A stretch of DNA of 64,000 nucleotides from Kineococcus rubinsiae (GTDB lineage Bacteria > Actinomycetota > Actinomycetes > Actinomycetales > Kineococcaceae): the NCBI RefSeq assembly GCF_011839805.1, contig NZ_VWPY01000008.1:47909-111908 (forward strand). Reading direction: 5' to 3'. The translations under genes and the position numbers were made by a program. Below are positions 8,300 to 19,417 of this stretch, piece by piece; position 1 is the stretch's first letter, and each line of letters opens with the position of its first letter. Under the pieces are notes generated by a model. That model had not been told where the DNA came from. It saw only the letters and a program-made list of their open reading frames with translations, and did not search any database.

Positions 8300-9544
8300 G
8301 TGGCCGACACCTCTGACCCGCCGGGTGCGTCGGTCGTCACCCTGCGCGGCCGGTCGTCGGCGGAGACGCGCAGCGCCGTCCTGGACCTCATCCGCGCGAG
8401 CGGCAAGATCAGCCGGGTCGACCTCGCGCGGCGGTCCGCGCTCACCGAGCCCACCATCTCGAAGATCGTCAAGGAACTGCTGTCGGCGGGCCTGGTCGTC
8501 CACGCCGGGTACGCCGAGTCCACGGGCGGCAAGCGCCCGGTGCTGCTGAAGATGAACGACAGCGGCGTCTACGCGCTCGGGCTCACCCTCGACTACCACC
8601 GCTCCACGATCGTCGTCTGCGGGCCCGACGGCACCGAGCTGGCGCGCGTCTCCTCCGGGGGCACCGGGGTGGACGAGCCCCCCGTCGTGCTGGACCGCCT
8701 CGCCGGGGAGATCGACGCCCTGATGACGCGGGAGGGGATCGAGCGCTCCGCCGTCGTCGGGCTCGGCGTGGCCTCCGCCGGGCGGCGCGGGTTCCCCCAG
8801 GGGTGGAACGTCGACGCGTCCTTCTTCGGCTCGTGGGAGCCCTTCTCCGTCGAGGAGGAGCTGGCCGCGCGCACCGGGTACGCGGTGGTCCGCGAGAACG
8901 ACGCCAACTGCGCGGCGCTGCGCGAGTTCTGGGTGAGCCCGGAGCCCCACCGCGACTTCGTGACGGTCTACGTGTCGCACGGCATCGGCGCCGGCATCGT
9001 CATCAACGGCGCGATCTACCGCGGGGTCTCGGGCAACGCCGGCGAGATCGGTCACATGGTCGCCGTCCCCGACGGCCGGCTCTGCTGGTGCGGTTCCCAC
9101 GGCTGCCTGGAGACCGTGGCCAGCCCCCGCGCGATGGTGGAGCAGGTGCTGGCCGACCCCGCCCTGCGCGCGGCCGTGGGCGTCACCGCGCGGACGCCCA
9201 TCCGCGAGGTGTTCCAGCGCCTGACGTCCGGGGCCGTGACCCGGGACGAGGGGGTCCGCGCCATGCTCGACCGGGCGGCCGGCTACTTCGCGTCCGCGGT
9301 CAGCGACCTCGTCAACACGCTCGACCTCGACCTCGTGGTCCTCGCGGGCCCGGGCCTCGCGGGGATGGAGGACGTCTTCCTGGAGGCGGCCCAGCACCGG
9401 GTGGCGACCACGGGGTTCATGCGCGAGCTGCACCCCATCACCGTGCGCCTCGCGTCGATCGGCTCGGAGACCGCAGCGCTCGGCGCGGCCTCCGTCGTGC
9501 TGCAGCGGCACCTCACGCCGCACCGCACCGGCCCGGTCACCTGA
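8300..9544 (+). CDS. ROK-family transcriptional repressor
   Basis: 414 residues from GTG 8300 (G-rich ribosome site just before). Residues about 25-80 form a winged helix (KISRVDLARRSALTEPTISKIVKELLSAGLV). The rest is a ROK domain with AVVGLGVASAG, ENDANCAALREF, HGIGAGIVINGAIYRG and the zinc site CWCGSHGCLE. The order HTH + ROK marks NagC/XylR/Mlc-type sugar repressors. The adjoining sugar ABC operon is its obvious target; the ligand is probably the imported sugar or its phosphate. Confidence 0.92.
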   Translation: MADTSDPPGASVVTLRGRSSAETRSAVLDLIRASGKISRVDLARRSALTEPTISKIVKELLSAGLVVHAGYAESTGGKRPVLLKMNDSGVYALGLTLDYHRSTIVVCGPDGTELARVSSGGTGVDEPPVVLDRLAGEIDALMTREGIERSAVVGLGVASAGRRGFPQGWNVDASFFGSWEPFSVEEELAARTGYAVVRENDANCAALREFWVSPEPHRDFVTVYVSHGIGAGIVINGAIYRGVSGNAGEIGHMVAVPDGRLCWCGSHGCLETVASPRAMVEQVLADPALRAAVGVTARTPIREVFQRLTSGAVTRDEGVRAMLDRAAGYFASAVSDLVNTLDLDLVVLAGPGLAGMEDVFLEAAQHRVATTGFMRELHPITVRLASIGSETAALGAASVVLQRHLTPHRTGPVT

Positions 9545-9610
9545 TCGCGGGCCGCTCCCGGAGAGCGGTCTCCCACGCTCCTCGCGGGGACGTGCCCTGC
9601 CCGGAAGACT

Positions 9611-9654
9611 TAGTTTCGCAAGTATTGCTTTGTCGCCGGACGCGACCCTATGCT
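9611..9654 (+). promoter_or_regulatory. Promoter and possible ROK site of the sugar operon
   Basis: TTGCTT (9625-9630), 18 bases, TATGCT (9649-9654) gives a sigma-A-like promoter 63 bases before the binding-protein start. The AT-rich TTAGTTTCGCAAGTATTGC overlaps the -35 and contains GCAA-GTA-TTGC arms. AT-rich sites overlapping the -35 are usual for ROK repressors. Inference from position and composition. Confidence 0.45.
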
Positions 9655-9716
9655 CCTCGCGACACAGCTTCGTGGACGAGGCCTCGCGGCCCTGCCCACC
9701 TGACGGACGGAAGACG

Positions 9717-11087
9717 ATGACGTTTTCTCAGCACGTTCGGCGCGCCGCCTTCGCGGCACTCGCAGGCGGCACCCTCGTCGCCGGGACGCTCACCGCGTGC
9801 TCGGGTGGGCAGGAGGCCGCGAGCGACGGCGGGTCGGCCACCGCGGGAACCGTGAACTGGTGGAGCTGGACCCCGGACAACGACCTCGCGGGCCGTGAGA
9901 TCGCGGCGTTCAACGAGGAGTACCCGGACATCGAGGTCGTCTACAAGAAGGTCCCGATCGACAACTACGCGGCCCTGCTGCGCCCGGCGCTCGCCTCCGA
10001 CGACGGCCCGGACGTCTTCACGGTGAACGCGAGCGGGTCGTTCTCGGGAACGACCTTCGCCCCCTACGCCCTCGACCTCACGGAGGGGACGAAGAAGCTC
10101 CTCGGCGAGGACTGGCAGTCGAAGGTCTCGCCGATCGGCGTCAAGGCCTTCACCGTGAAGGGCCGGCTCGTCGCCTCCCAGTGGGCCAAGGTCGGCGCCG
10201 GGAACATGTGGATCAACCAGGAGGCGTTCGACCAGTACGGCGTCAAGGTCCCGACGAACCTCGCCGAGTGGCAGCAGGCGTGCGACACGTTCCGCGCCAA
10301 CGGACTCGGCTGCTTCCGCGAGGGCATGGGCGGCACGTCCGGCTTCGTCATCGACACCCTCCACTCGATCATGGACAGCTACCAGCCCGGTCTGTGGAGC
10401 GACCTGCTGGCGGGCAAGGCGAAGTGGACCGACGCGGGGGTCGTGCAGTCGCTGCAGATCCTGCAGGACCTCACGACGTCGGGGATCCTCGACGAGGGGG
10501 CGACCGGCATCCAGCAGTACCCCGACGTCAACAACGACTTCCTCACCGGCAAGGTCCCCATGGTGCAGATGGGCACCTGGTACCAGCAGTACGCCTCCGT
10601 GGCGAGCCTGACGGCCGCGCTGGAGGGCGCCGGGGTGCCCGCGGACACGAAGAAGATCACCATCATGCCGATCCCGTTCCCGGACGTCGCCGGCAAGGGC
10701 AACCCTTCCACCCTGTTCACCGACCCCGACGCGGGCCAGGCCGTGAACGCCAAGTCGAAGGTGCGCAACGCGGCCGAGACGTTCGCGCTGTGGCTCGGCA
10801 ACACCGAGAACGGTCAGCAGGTCGTGGCCAACAACCTCGACGAGTTCCCGACGCTGAACGGCGTCGACGTGCAGTTCGAGAAGGCCACCCTCGTCAACCC
10901 GGCCGTCCAGGAGCCCGCGCTCAAGGACCTCACCACGCAGCTGGCCTCGGCCACCGAGGCCCGCTCCTACGGCATCGGCGCGCAGCTCAGCGCGGCGATC
11001 GTCCAGGCGTGCCAGCAGGTGACGAGCGGCAAGAAGCCCGCCGACGTGGTGGACGCCGTCCAGGCGGCCGCGGCGACCGGCGAGTGA
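9717..11087 (+). CDS. Sugar ABC transporter substrate-binding lipoprotein
   Basis: 456 residues. ATG 9717 follows GGAAG. The signal peptide with lipobox (LVAGTLTAC) puts the acylated Cys near residue 27, so it is a membrane-tethered binding protein. The family-1 extracellular solute-binding fold is shown by VNWWSWTPDNDLAGREIAAFNEEYP at the N-terminus and the Trp/Tyr-rich lobe (VQMGTWYQQYASVA). Many aromatic residues suit carbohydrate stacking. First gene of the transporter operon; two permeases follow. No ATPase is encoded nearby, so a shared MsiK-type ATPase is probably used. Confidence 0.9.
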   Translation: MTFSQHVRRAAFAALAGGTLVAGTLTACSGGQEAASDGGSATAGTVNWWSWTPDNDLAGREIAAFNEEYPDIEVVYKKVPIDNYAALLRPALASDDGPDVFTVNASGSFSGTTFAPYALDLTEGTKKLLGEDWQSKVSPIGVKAFTVKGRLVASQWAKVGAGNMWINQEAFDQYGVKVPTNLAEWQQACDTFRANGLGCFREGMGGTSGFVIDTLHSIMDSYQPGLWSDLLAGKAKWTDAGVVQSLQILQDLTTSGILDEGATGIQQYPDVNNDFLTGKVPMVQMGTWYQQYASVASLTAALEGAGVPADTKKITIMPIPFPDVAGKGNPSTLFTDPDAGQAVNAKSKVRNAAETFALWLGNTENGQQVVANNLDEFPTLNGVDVQFEKATLVNPAVQEPALKDLTTQLASATEARSYGIGAQLSAAIVQACQQVTSGKKPADVVDAVQAAAATGE

Positions 11088-11112
11088 CCACGCTCCCGGA
11101 CGGAGGTCGAGG

Positions 11113-12039
11113 ATGACCACGACCACCCACCGGCCCGGCGTGACGACGGGGACGTCGTCGCGCCGGCGCCTGCGGCGCCCCGCGGGTCTGCCCTGGATCC
11201 TGCCGGCCCTGGTGGTGTCGGTCGGGCTGCTCTACTACTGCATCTTCTACACGGCCTACCTCTCGACCCTCGACTGGGACGGGACCAGCCCGCTGAAGGA
11301 CAGCGTCGGCGCGGGGAACTACGGGAAGATGCTGAGCGACCCGGTGTTCTGGGGCGCCCTGCGGCACACGCTCGTGTTCTTCGTCGTGTCGCTGGTCGTG
11401 CAGGTCGTGCTCGGCATCGTCTTCGCCTGCCTCCTGCACTCGCAGCTCTACCTGAAGACCTTCTACAAGGTGCTGATCTTCATCCCGGTGGTCCTGGCCA
11501 CCGCGACGGTCGCCCCGGTGTTCCGGCAGATCTACGCGCCGGACGGCACGCTCAACGGGCTGCTCGGGGCGGTCGGGCTCGACGGCCTGCAGCAGACGTG
11601 GCTGTCGAACCCGACGATCGCCCTGCTGATCGTCATCTCCGTGCAGGTCTGGCAGTCGACGGGTGTCGTGTTCGTCCTCTACTTCGCCGCCATCGGCCAG
11701 ATCGAGTCGGAGATCGTCGAGGCGGCCCGCCTCGACGGCGCCGGCAACCTCCGGATCATCGCCTCGATCGTCTGGCCGAGCGTGCGGGGCACGACCATCG
11801 CGATCACCATCCTGACCGCGATCGGATCGCTGAAGACCTTCGACATCCCCTTCCTGGTCACCTCGGGCGGACCGAGCTACGGGACGGAGTTCCTCGGCAC
11901 GCAGATCTACCGCGTCAGCATCTCCTTCGCGCAGGTGGGCTACGGGGCGTCGCTGTCGATGGTGCTGCTCGTCCTCGCGCTCGCCGCGGCCGTGATCATC
12001 AACGTCAGAGGACGACGAGGGAGCGCGAACGATGTTTGA
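11113..12039 (+). CDS. Sugar ABC permease, MalF/UgpA type
   Basis: 308 residues, six TM helices. ATG 11113 is preceded by GGAGG. The EAA motif EAARLDGAGNLRIIASIVWPS sits in the cytoplasmic loop that contacts the ATPase. The N-terminal Arg-rich tail and LPWILPALVVSVGLLYY helix are typical of MalF-like subunits. Its last 8 bases overlap the start of the partner permease. Confidence 0.92.
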   Translation: MTTTTHRPGVTTGTSSRRRLRRPAGLPWILPALVVSVGLLYYCIFYTAYLSTLDWDGTSPLKDSVGAGNYGKMLSDPVFWGALRHTLVFFVVSLVVQVVLGIVFACLLHSQLYLKTFYKVLIFIPVVLATATVAPVFRQIYAPDGTLNGLLGAVGLDGLQQTWLSNPTIALLIVISVQVWQSTGVVFVLYFAAIGQIESEIVEAARLDGAGNLRIIASIVWPSVRGTTIAITILTAIGSLKTFDIPFLVTSGGPSYGTEFLGTQIYRVSISFAQVGYGASLSMVLLVLALAAAVIINVRGRRGSANDV

Positions 12040-12820
12040 GACCAGGCGGATCCGCACCCGCGTCCTGCTGCAGGTCCTGCTGACGGTGCTGGTCGTCCCC
12101 TTCGTCTTCCCCCTGGTGGCGATGGTGCAGGGCTCGCTCAAGGGAGCCGGCTGGGCCAACTACGGCACGGTGCTGTCGCTGCCGCTGCTGCCGGGGTTCT
12201 TCCGCAACAGCGCGATCATCGCGGCGGCGGTGATCGCCATCGTGCTCGTCTGCACCATGACGGCGGCGTTCGGCTTCTCGAAGCTGCACATCAGGGGCAA
12301 GGAGTTCTTCTTCTGGCTGCTGCTCGCCTGCCTCACCCTCCCCGGGGTGGTGCTGCTCGCGCCGCTGTTCGCGACGGTCACGCGGGTCGGCGCGTACAAC
12401 TCGATCTGGGCGGTCATCCTCCCGGTCGCCGCCCTGCAGATCCCGTTCACGACGCTGCTCGCCCGCAACTTCGTCGACGGGATCCCCAACGAGCTGCTCG
12501 AGGCGGCCCGCGTCGACGGGGCGAACACGGTGCGGACCTTCTGGTACGTCCTCGTGCCGCTGACCCGGCCGATCATGGCCGCGATCCTCGTCCTCGTCTT
12601 CATCAACTCGTGGAACGAGTTCCTGCTCGCCCTGCTCTTCCTGCAGACGCCGGACCACCAGACGATCACGCTGGTCCCGCAGTACTTCGTCGGCCAGTAC
12701 AACAACGACCAGACGAAGGTCCTCGCGGCGGCCGTCCTGACCGCCCTGCCGGTCGTCATCGCCTACATCGCCCTGCAGCGGTACTTCGAGCGCGGCCTCG
12801 CGGCCGGTGCGCTCAAGTAG
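12032..12820 (+). CDS. Sugar ABC permease, MalG/UgpE type
   Basis: 262 residues, six TM helices. ATG 12032 overlaps the stop of the first permease (ATGTTTGA), which implies translational coupling. The EAA motif is EAARVDGANTVRTFWYVLVPL, and FINSWNEFLLALLFL is the conserved MalG-type segment. It pairs with the MalF-type subunit to import the sugar captured by the lipoprotein. Confidence 0.92.
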   Translation: MFETRRIRTRVLLQVLLTVLVVPFVFPLVAMVQGSLKGAGWANYGTVLSLPLLPGFFRNSAIIAAAVIAIVLVCTMTAAFGFSKLHIRGKEFFFWLLLACLTLPGVVLLAPLFATVTRVGAYNSIWAVILPVAALQIPFTTLLARNFVDGIPNELLEAARVDGANTVRTFWYVLVPLTRPIMAAILVLVFINSWNEFLLALLFLQTPDHQTITLVPQYFVGQYNNDQTKVLAAAVLTALPVVIAYIALQRYFERGLAAGALK

Positions 12821-12883
12821 CCGCGCACCCACCCCCACCGCGCCACCTCCACCGCTGCACCCCCACCGACGAAGGAACCCCTC

Positions 12884-13249
12884 ATGCCCCACGCGCGCAT
12901 CGACCTCCACCGGGTCCACGCCCCCCGCCTGCCCGAGTTCAGCCAGGCGATCCTCCAGGGCATGGTCGAGGGGTTCGACATGCCGGCCGACGACTTCTTC
13001 CAGAAGTTCACGCTGCACGACGAGGGCGAGCTGTTCTACTCGCCGACGTTCCCGTCGCAGCAGCGCACCGACATCATCTTCATCGAGCTCACCGCCGGGG
13101 TCGGCTACACCGACGAGCAGAAGCAGGCGGCCTTCGCCGCCATCGCCGACGGGTTCGCGGCGCTCGGCGTCAAGCGGGACAACATCCTGTGCGTGATCCT
13201 CGAGGTGCACGGGGCCGCCTGGTACGCGGCCGAGAGCACCCCGGCCTGA
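12884..13249 (+). CDS. Tautomerase-family protein
   Basis: 121 residues beginning Met-Pro. After Met removal the Pro would be the catalytic N-terminal amine of the tautomerase (4-oxalocrotonate tautomerase/MIF) superfamily. The length and segments such as LHDEGELFYSPTFP and FIELTAGVGYTDEQKQAAF fit the roughly 120-residue double-unit 'tautomerase_2' group. GAAGGAA precedes ATG 12884. Its place inside a sugar-uptake operon suggests isomerisation of a keto/enol sugar intermediate; no such step is established for this family. Confidence 0.85.
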   Translation: MPHARIDLHRVHAPRLPEFSQAILQGMVEGFDMPADDFFQKFTLHDEGELFYSPTFPSQQRTDIIFIELTAGVGYTDEQKQAAFAAIADGFAALGVKRDNILCVILEVHGAAWYAAESTPA

Positions 13250-13281
13250 TCCGCGCACGACCGATCCGAAGGAACCCGACC

Positions 13282-14160
13282 ATGGCGAACTTCCGCGTGC
13301 TCGCGCCCCGGCAGACCGCGCGCGTCCACATCCACGACGCCGTCACCGGTGAGGACGTCCTCGTCCACGAGAGCCGCGACGTGCTGCTCGAGGCCCCCAA
13401 CTGGGCCGCCTCGGGCGATGCGCTGCTGCTCAACGGCGACGGCGTCCTGTGGTCGCTGGACCCGGTGCCCGGCGCCGTGCCGGTGCGCGTCGAGCACGAG
13501 GCGCTGCCCGAGATCAACAACGACCACGTGCTCGACCCCGACGGGAAGCACCTCTACCTGTCGGCGGCGGACGGGCACATCTACCGGGCCCCCACGTCCG
13601 GGGGAGCGGCGACCCGCGTGACGCGCGACGACGGCGTCTGGCACTTCCTGCACGGCGTCTCGCCCGACGGGGACCGGCTCGCGTACGTGCGGATGGCGTC
13701 GTTCGAGGAGCCGGGCCGGCTCGCCGTGATCGCCGCGACCGGCGGCGAGACGACCCTGGTCGACACGGGGGAGGGCCACGTCGACGGCCCGGAGTGGTCC
13801 CCGGACGGTCGCTGGCTCTACTTCAACACCGAGCGCTGGGCGGGGGAGCCGGGGCAGGCGCAGCTCGCCCGAGTGCCGGACGGCGGCGGTGAGGTCGAGC
13901 GCCTCGTGACCAGCGGCACGGTCGACTGGTTCCCGCACCTCTCGCCCGACGGCGCCACGGCGGTCTACATCGAGTTCCCCGCCGGCACCCTGGGGCACCC
14001 GGCGGACAAGGAGGTCGCGCTCGTCGTGGTCGACACCGCCGACTGGTCGACGCCGCGGGAGCGGATCCTCCTCCCCGGCGGTCAGGGGACGATCAACGTC
14101 AACAGCTGGGCGCCCGACTCCCGCCGGTTCGCCTACGTCTCCTACCCCACGGAGGGCTGA
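13282..14160 (+). CDS. Cytosolic TolB/PD40 beta-propeller protein
   Basis: 292 residues from ATG 13282 (GAAGGAA 6-7 bases upstream). It has no signal peptide, so it is cytosolic, unlike true TolB. Repeated PD40 blades are visible: DPDGKHLYLSAADGHIYRA, SPDGDRLAYVRM, SPDGRWLYFNTERW, SPDGATAVYIEF, and APDSRRFAYVSY at the end. Oligogalacturonate lyases are cytosolic propellers with similar blades and reside in sugar operons, so an enzymatic role (lyase or isomerase) is possible. Catalytic residues cannot be assigned from sequence alone. Confidence 0.72.
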   Translation: MANFRVLAPRQTARVHIHDAVTGEDVLVHESRDVLLEAPNWAASGDALLLNGDGVLWSLDPVPGAVPVRVEHEALPEINNDHVLDPDGKHLYLSAADGHIYRAPTSGGAATRVTRDDGVWHFLHGVSPDGDRLAYVRMASFEEPGRLAVIAATGGETTLVDTGEGHVDGPEWSPDGRWLYFNTERWAGEPGQAQLARVPDGGGEVERLVTSGTVDWFPHLSPDGATAVYIEFPAGTLGHPADKEVALVVVDTADWSTPRERILLPGGQGTINVNSWAPDSRRFAYVSYPTEG

Positions 14161-14163
14161 GCG

Positions 14164-15213
14164 GTGCTGCAGCACGACGACGCCGGCCTGTCCGTCCTCT
14201 TCCTGGGCGGCACGGGCACCATCAGCGCCTCCTGCGTCCGGCTCTCCGTCGAGAGCGGCCTGCGGGTCGCGGTGCTCAACCGCGGGACCGACCGCAAGCA
14301 GCGCCCGCTGCCGGACGGGGTGGAGAGGATCACGGGCGACGTCACGGACGAGGCGTCGCTCACCGCCGCGCTCGAGGGGCGCACGTTCGACGCGGTCGTG
14401 GACTTCCTCGCCTTCGACGAGACGGCCGCCGACCGGGCGGTCCGGGTGCTCGGCCCGCACACGCGGCAGTACGTGGGGATCTCGTCGGCCTCGGTGTACG
14501 GAAAGCCGGTGCTGCAGACGCCGATCACCGAGTCGACGCCCACGCACAACCGCTTCCTCGCCTACGCGCGGGCCAAGCTGCGGTTCGAGGCCGGCCTGCG
14601 GGACGCCTACGAGCAGCAGGGCTTCCCGATGACGATCGTGCGCCCGTCGCACACCTACGACGACGCGAACCCGCCGCTGCCGGGGGACTGGACGGTCGTC
14701 GACCGGATCGCGCGCGGGGAGGAGATCCCCGTGCACGGGGACGGGACCTCGCTGTGGACCCTCACGCACGCCGAGGACTTCGCCGTCGGTCTCGTCGGGC
14801 TGCTCGGCAACCCGCGGGCGATCGGTGAGACGTTCCACATCACCGGTGACGACGTGCACACGTGGGACCAGATCTACACGACCATCGCCGAGGTGCTCGG
14901 CGTCGCGCCCCGGCTGGTCCACGTGCCGAGCGAGCTCTACCCGGTCGTCGCGCCCGACTGGTTCTGGTCCGACCTGTTCGTCGGAGACCTGTCGCACAGC
15001 GCGGTCTTCGACAACACGAAGATCAAGCGGTTCGTGCCGGCGTTCGGGCAGCGGCTCACCTTCCACCGCGCGGTGCGCCGGATGCTGGCGTGGCGGACGG
15101 CGAACCCCGGGGCGACCGCGCCCGATCCGGCCACCGAGGCCCTGCTCGAACGCTTCGTGAGCGCCTACCACGCAGGCCGGTCGGCCTTCGAGGCGCACGC
15201 ACCCGCGGGCTGA
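14164..15213 (+). CDS. NAD-dependent epimerase/dehydratase (extended SDR)
   Basis: 349 residues from GTG 14164, with GGAGGG inside the end of the propeller gene. The N-terminal dinucleotide motif is FLGGTGTIS, followed by LNRGTDRKQ and the adenine-region FDAVVDFLAFD. The canonical YxxxK is replaced by a less clear arrangement near SVYGKPVLQTPI...YARAKLRFE (Tyr and Lys present). THTYDDANPPLPGDW and HGDGTSLWTLTHAEDFA fit the sugar-nucleotide epimerase/reductase-like group common beside glycosidases. A sugar-oxidising or reducing role in the operon is likely. Confidence 0.8.
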   Translation: MLQHDDAGLSVLFLGGTGTISASCVRLSVESGLRVAVLNRGTDRKQRPLPDGVERITGDVTDEASLTAALEGRTFDAVVDFLAFDETAADRAVRVLGPHTRQYVGISSASVYGKPVLQTPITESTPTHNRFLAYARAKLRFEAGLRDAYEQQGFPMTIVRPSHTYDDANPPLPGDWTVVDRIARGEEIPVHGDGTSLWTLTHAEDFAVGLVGLLGNPRAIGETFHITGDDVHTWDQIYTTIAEVLGVAPRLVHVPSELYPVVAPDWFWSDLFVGDLSHSAVFDNTKIKRFVPAFGQRLTFHRAVRRMLAWRTANPGATAPDPATEALLERFVSAYHAGRSAFEAHAPAG

Positions 15214-15238
15214 GCGGGTCGCGGGAGGAGGGGGACCG

Positions 15239-16621
<1,383 letters not shown>

Positions 16622-16723
16622 GCGGTCGGGACGAAGGGCCGTGTCACTACTCGTAGCCATGTCATGCTGTGCGTGACCACCCGTCTGTCGCGCGGGAGGA
16701 GCCGCGCCACCGACGGAGGGCCC

Positions 16724-18529
16724 GTGACGCACGCACCCCGCACGCTCGTGCCCGGGTCGCTGGTCGACGGCTGGCTCGTCGTCGACGCCCTGCCCACGGC
16801 CTACCTGGTGATGACGCCCGACCTGCGCATCCTGCACGCGAACCCCGCCTACCTCGCGATGCTCGGGCGGAGGCTGGCGGACATCGCCGGCCGGCCCGTC
16901 TTCGAGGCGTTCCCGCCGTCGCCGCTCACCCTGGCGCCCGACGGCACCAACCCCCTCGAGACCTCCTTCCGCCGCGCTCTCGGCACCGGCCGTCCCGACG
17001 CGCTGCCGCTGCAGCAGTACGACGTGCGGGACGACAGCACGGGTGAGGTGGTCGAGCGGTTCTGGTCCGTCGTCACCGCCCCGGTGGCCGACGCCGAGGG
17101 CCGCACCGTCCTGCTCGTCGAGCGGGTCGAGGACGTCACCGACTTCGTGCGCGAGCGGGAGGGCCTGCTCGCCGGTGCGGACCGGGGGCAGGGCTGGCAG
17201 GACCGGGCGCAGCGGGTCGAGGCCGAGCTCTTCCTGCGCGCGCAAGAGCTGCAGGCCGCGCAGGCCGCCCGCGACCTGGCGGCGCGGCGGGTCGCGAGCC
17301 TGGCCGAGGTCGCCCTCGCCCTGACGACGGCGGAGAGCATCGACGACCTGGAGCGCATCGTCGTGGGCCGCGCGCCGGCGGTCCTGGGCTCCGACGGCGG
17401 CGCCGTCGTCACGGTCGCCGAGGGCGGCGGCTGGCGGCTCTCCATCAGCGAGGTCCTCGGCCCGCACGTCCAGGTCGCCTACGGCCACCTCCCGCACGAC
17501 AGCCCCCTGCCGGCGGTGCACGCGGCCCGCACGGGGGAGCGGGTGCTGCTGCCGACGGTCGGGAGCGGGCTGGCCTTCCTCCCGCTCATGGCGACCGTCT
17601 ACGCCGACACCCGCCGCCGCGCCTGGGCCTTCGTCCCCCTCACCGTGCAGGACGAGCACCTCGGCAGCCTCGCGGTGTCCTGGCGCGACGAGCACGCCTT
17701 CACCGACGACGAGCTCGACCTCCTCGACGGCTTCGCGGCGCAGCTCGCCCAGACCCTCAAGCGGCTGCAGGTCGCCGCCGCCCAGCGGGCGGCCGCGGCC
17801 GCGGTACAGGAGTTCTCCGAGGCGCTGCAGCGCAGCCTGCTCACCCGGCCCGCCCTGGGCGACGACCTCGACGTCGCGGTGCGCTACCGGCCCGCCGCGC
17901 GGGGCGCCAGCGTCGGCGGCGACTGGTACGACGCCTTCGTGACCGCGGGCGGCGCCACGCTCTTCGCGGTCGGGGACATCACGGGGCACGACCGGGCGGC
18001 GGCCGCCGCCATGGGGCAGGTCCGGAGCCTGCTGCGCGGCATCGCCTACGACAGCGACGACCCGCCCGCGGACCTGCTCAACCGCCTCGACGCCGCGATG
18101 GTCGGCCTGGAGCTCGACGCCCTGGCCACCGCGGTCGTCGCCCGCCTCGAGGTCGGCGAGCGCGACGGCGTGACCCGGCGCTGCCTGCGCTGGGCCAACG
18201 CCGGGCACCCCCCGCCGCTGCTCGCCCGGCCCGACGGCAGCGTCGAGGTGCTGCAGGGCACCCCCGACCTGCTGCTGGGCCACGACCCGCAGGCCTCGCG
18301 CCGCGACCACCTCGTCGCGCTGGCTCCCGGCTGCTCCGTGGTCCTCTACACCGACGGCCTCGTGGAGCGCCGCGACGAGGACCTGGACGTGGGCATCGCG
18401 CGGCTCGTCGCCGTCGTGGCCCGGCACGCGGGCGACTCCGCGGAGGACCTCAGCGACGCCGTGCTCGCCGAGACGGACTCCGTCGACGGTGAGGACGACA
18501 CCGCGGTGCTCGTCCTGCGGCTGCGCTGA
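16724..18529 (+). CDS. PAS-GAF-SpoIIE protein phosphatase (RsbU-like)
   Basis: About 601 residues from GTG 16724 (GGAGG 4 bases upstream); an ATG at 16664 is possible but has no ribosome site. A PAS unit (TAYLVMTPDLRILHANPAYLAMLGR) is followed by a short coiled region, a GAF domain from about residue 190, and a PPM/SpoIIE phosphatase from about 380. Metal sites are seen in GGDWYDAF, VGDITGHD and LYTDGLVERRDEDLD. Such proteins dephosphorylate anti-sigma-factor antagonists in stress signalling. No partner switch genes lie beside it. Confidence 0.9.
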   Translation: MTHAPRTLVPGSLVDGWLVVDALPTAYLVMTPDLRILHANPAYLAMLGRRLADIAGRPVFEAFPPSPLTLAPDGTNPLETSFRRALGTGRPDALPLQQYDVRDDSTGEVVERFWSVVTAPVADAEGRTVLLVERVEDVTDFVREREGLLAGADRGQGWQDRAQRVEAELFLRAQELQAAQAARDLAARRVASLAEVALALTTAESIDDLERIVVGRAPAVLGSDGGAVVTVAEGGGWRLSISEVLGPHVQVAYGHLPHDSPLPAVHAARTGERVLLPTVGSGLAFLPLMATVYADTRRRAWAFVPLTVQDEHLGSLAVSWRDEHAFTDDELDLLDGFAAQLAQTLKRLQVAAAQRAAAAAVQEFSEALQRSLLTRPALGDDLDVAVRYRPAARGASVGGDWYDAFVTAGGATLFAVGDITGHDRAAAAAMGQVRSLLRGIAYDSDDPPADLLNRLDAAMVGLELDALATAVVARLEVGERDGVTRRCLRWANAGHPPPLLARPDGSVEVLQGTPDLLLGHDPQASRRDHLVALAPGCSVVLYTDGLVERRDEDLDVGIARLVAVVARHAGDSAEDLSDAVLAETDSVDGEDDTAVLVLRLR

Positions 18530-18576
18530 CCGCCCTCAGGGGCCGACCGCCTTCAGGGGCTGACCGCCTTCAGGAG
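18526..18576. repeat. Three tandem 17-bp units
   Basis: CTGACCGCCCTCAGGGG (18526-18542), CCGACCGCCTTCAGGGG (18543-18559) and CTGACCGCCTTCAGGAG (18560-18576) are in register. The first covers the stop of the phosphatase gene and the last covers the final codons of the convergent metallophosphoesterase. Each unit has CTGA/TCAG ends and may form a small hairpin. Confidence 0.8.
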
Positions 18577-19417
18577 CTGGGCACGCCGGCGTCGCGCGCG
18601 ATGCGCCCGACGACGTCGGGGGTCAGGACGAACAGCTCCTCGCCGTCGCCCGGGCCGGGCACGGTGAGGACGGTCGTGCGCACGCCGTCCGGACCCAGCT
18701 CGACGAGGCAGGCGCCGCTGCCGCGCACGGCCCGCTCCTGCCCGGCCGCCACCAGGACGTCGTTGCGGTTGGCCACGCCCGGCGCCACCACGACGACGAC
18801 GCCGTCGACGGTGGCGACGAACGGGTGGTGGTAGTGCCCGGACAGGACGGCGCGGACGTCGGTGCCGCGCAGCACGTCCAGCAGGGCCCCGGGGTCCTGC
18901 AGGCGCAGCGCGTCGTGCAGGACCGTCGGCGCCGGCAGCGGCGGGTGGTGCACCACGACGACCGTGCCGCGCGGCGCGGGCTCCGCGAGCACCTCGCGCA
19001 GCCGCTCGAGCTGCTCCGGGCCCAGCTCGCCGTACCCGGCGCCCGGCACGGAGGAGTCGAGGACGGCGAAGCGCAGGCCGTCGACGTCGTGCACGCCGTC
19101 CAGCGGCCCTTCGGCCGGCGAGGCCAGCAGGACCTCCGCGAAGGGCAGCCGCTGGTCGTGGTTGCCCGCGGCCCAGACGACGGCGGCCCCGTGCTCGACG
19201 GCGAAGCCCTCCACGAGCTCCTGCGCGCTGAGGTAGGACTCGGCGCTGCCGTCGTCGGACACGTCACCCGAGACGACCACCGCGTCGAGCGGGCCGACTC
19301 CGGCGAGCCCTGCCAGGACGTGCCGCAGGGTCGCGGTGGTGTCGACGAGGCCTTGGTGCAGCCCCCCGTCGGCCAGCAGGTGCGTGTCGGACAGGTGCAG
19401 GACGCGGGCGTCCGCCA

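Noticed and set aside
9717..12820. ABC ATPase missing from the sugar operon as a gene loss
   Set aside because: Actinobacterial sugar transporters commonly share one distant MsiK-type ATPase, so absence is normal.
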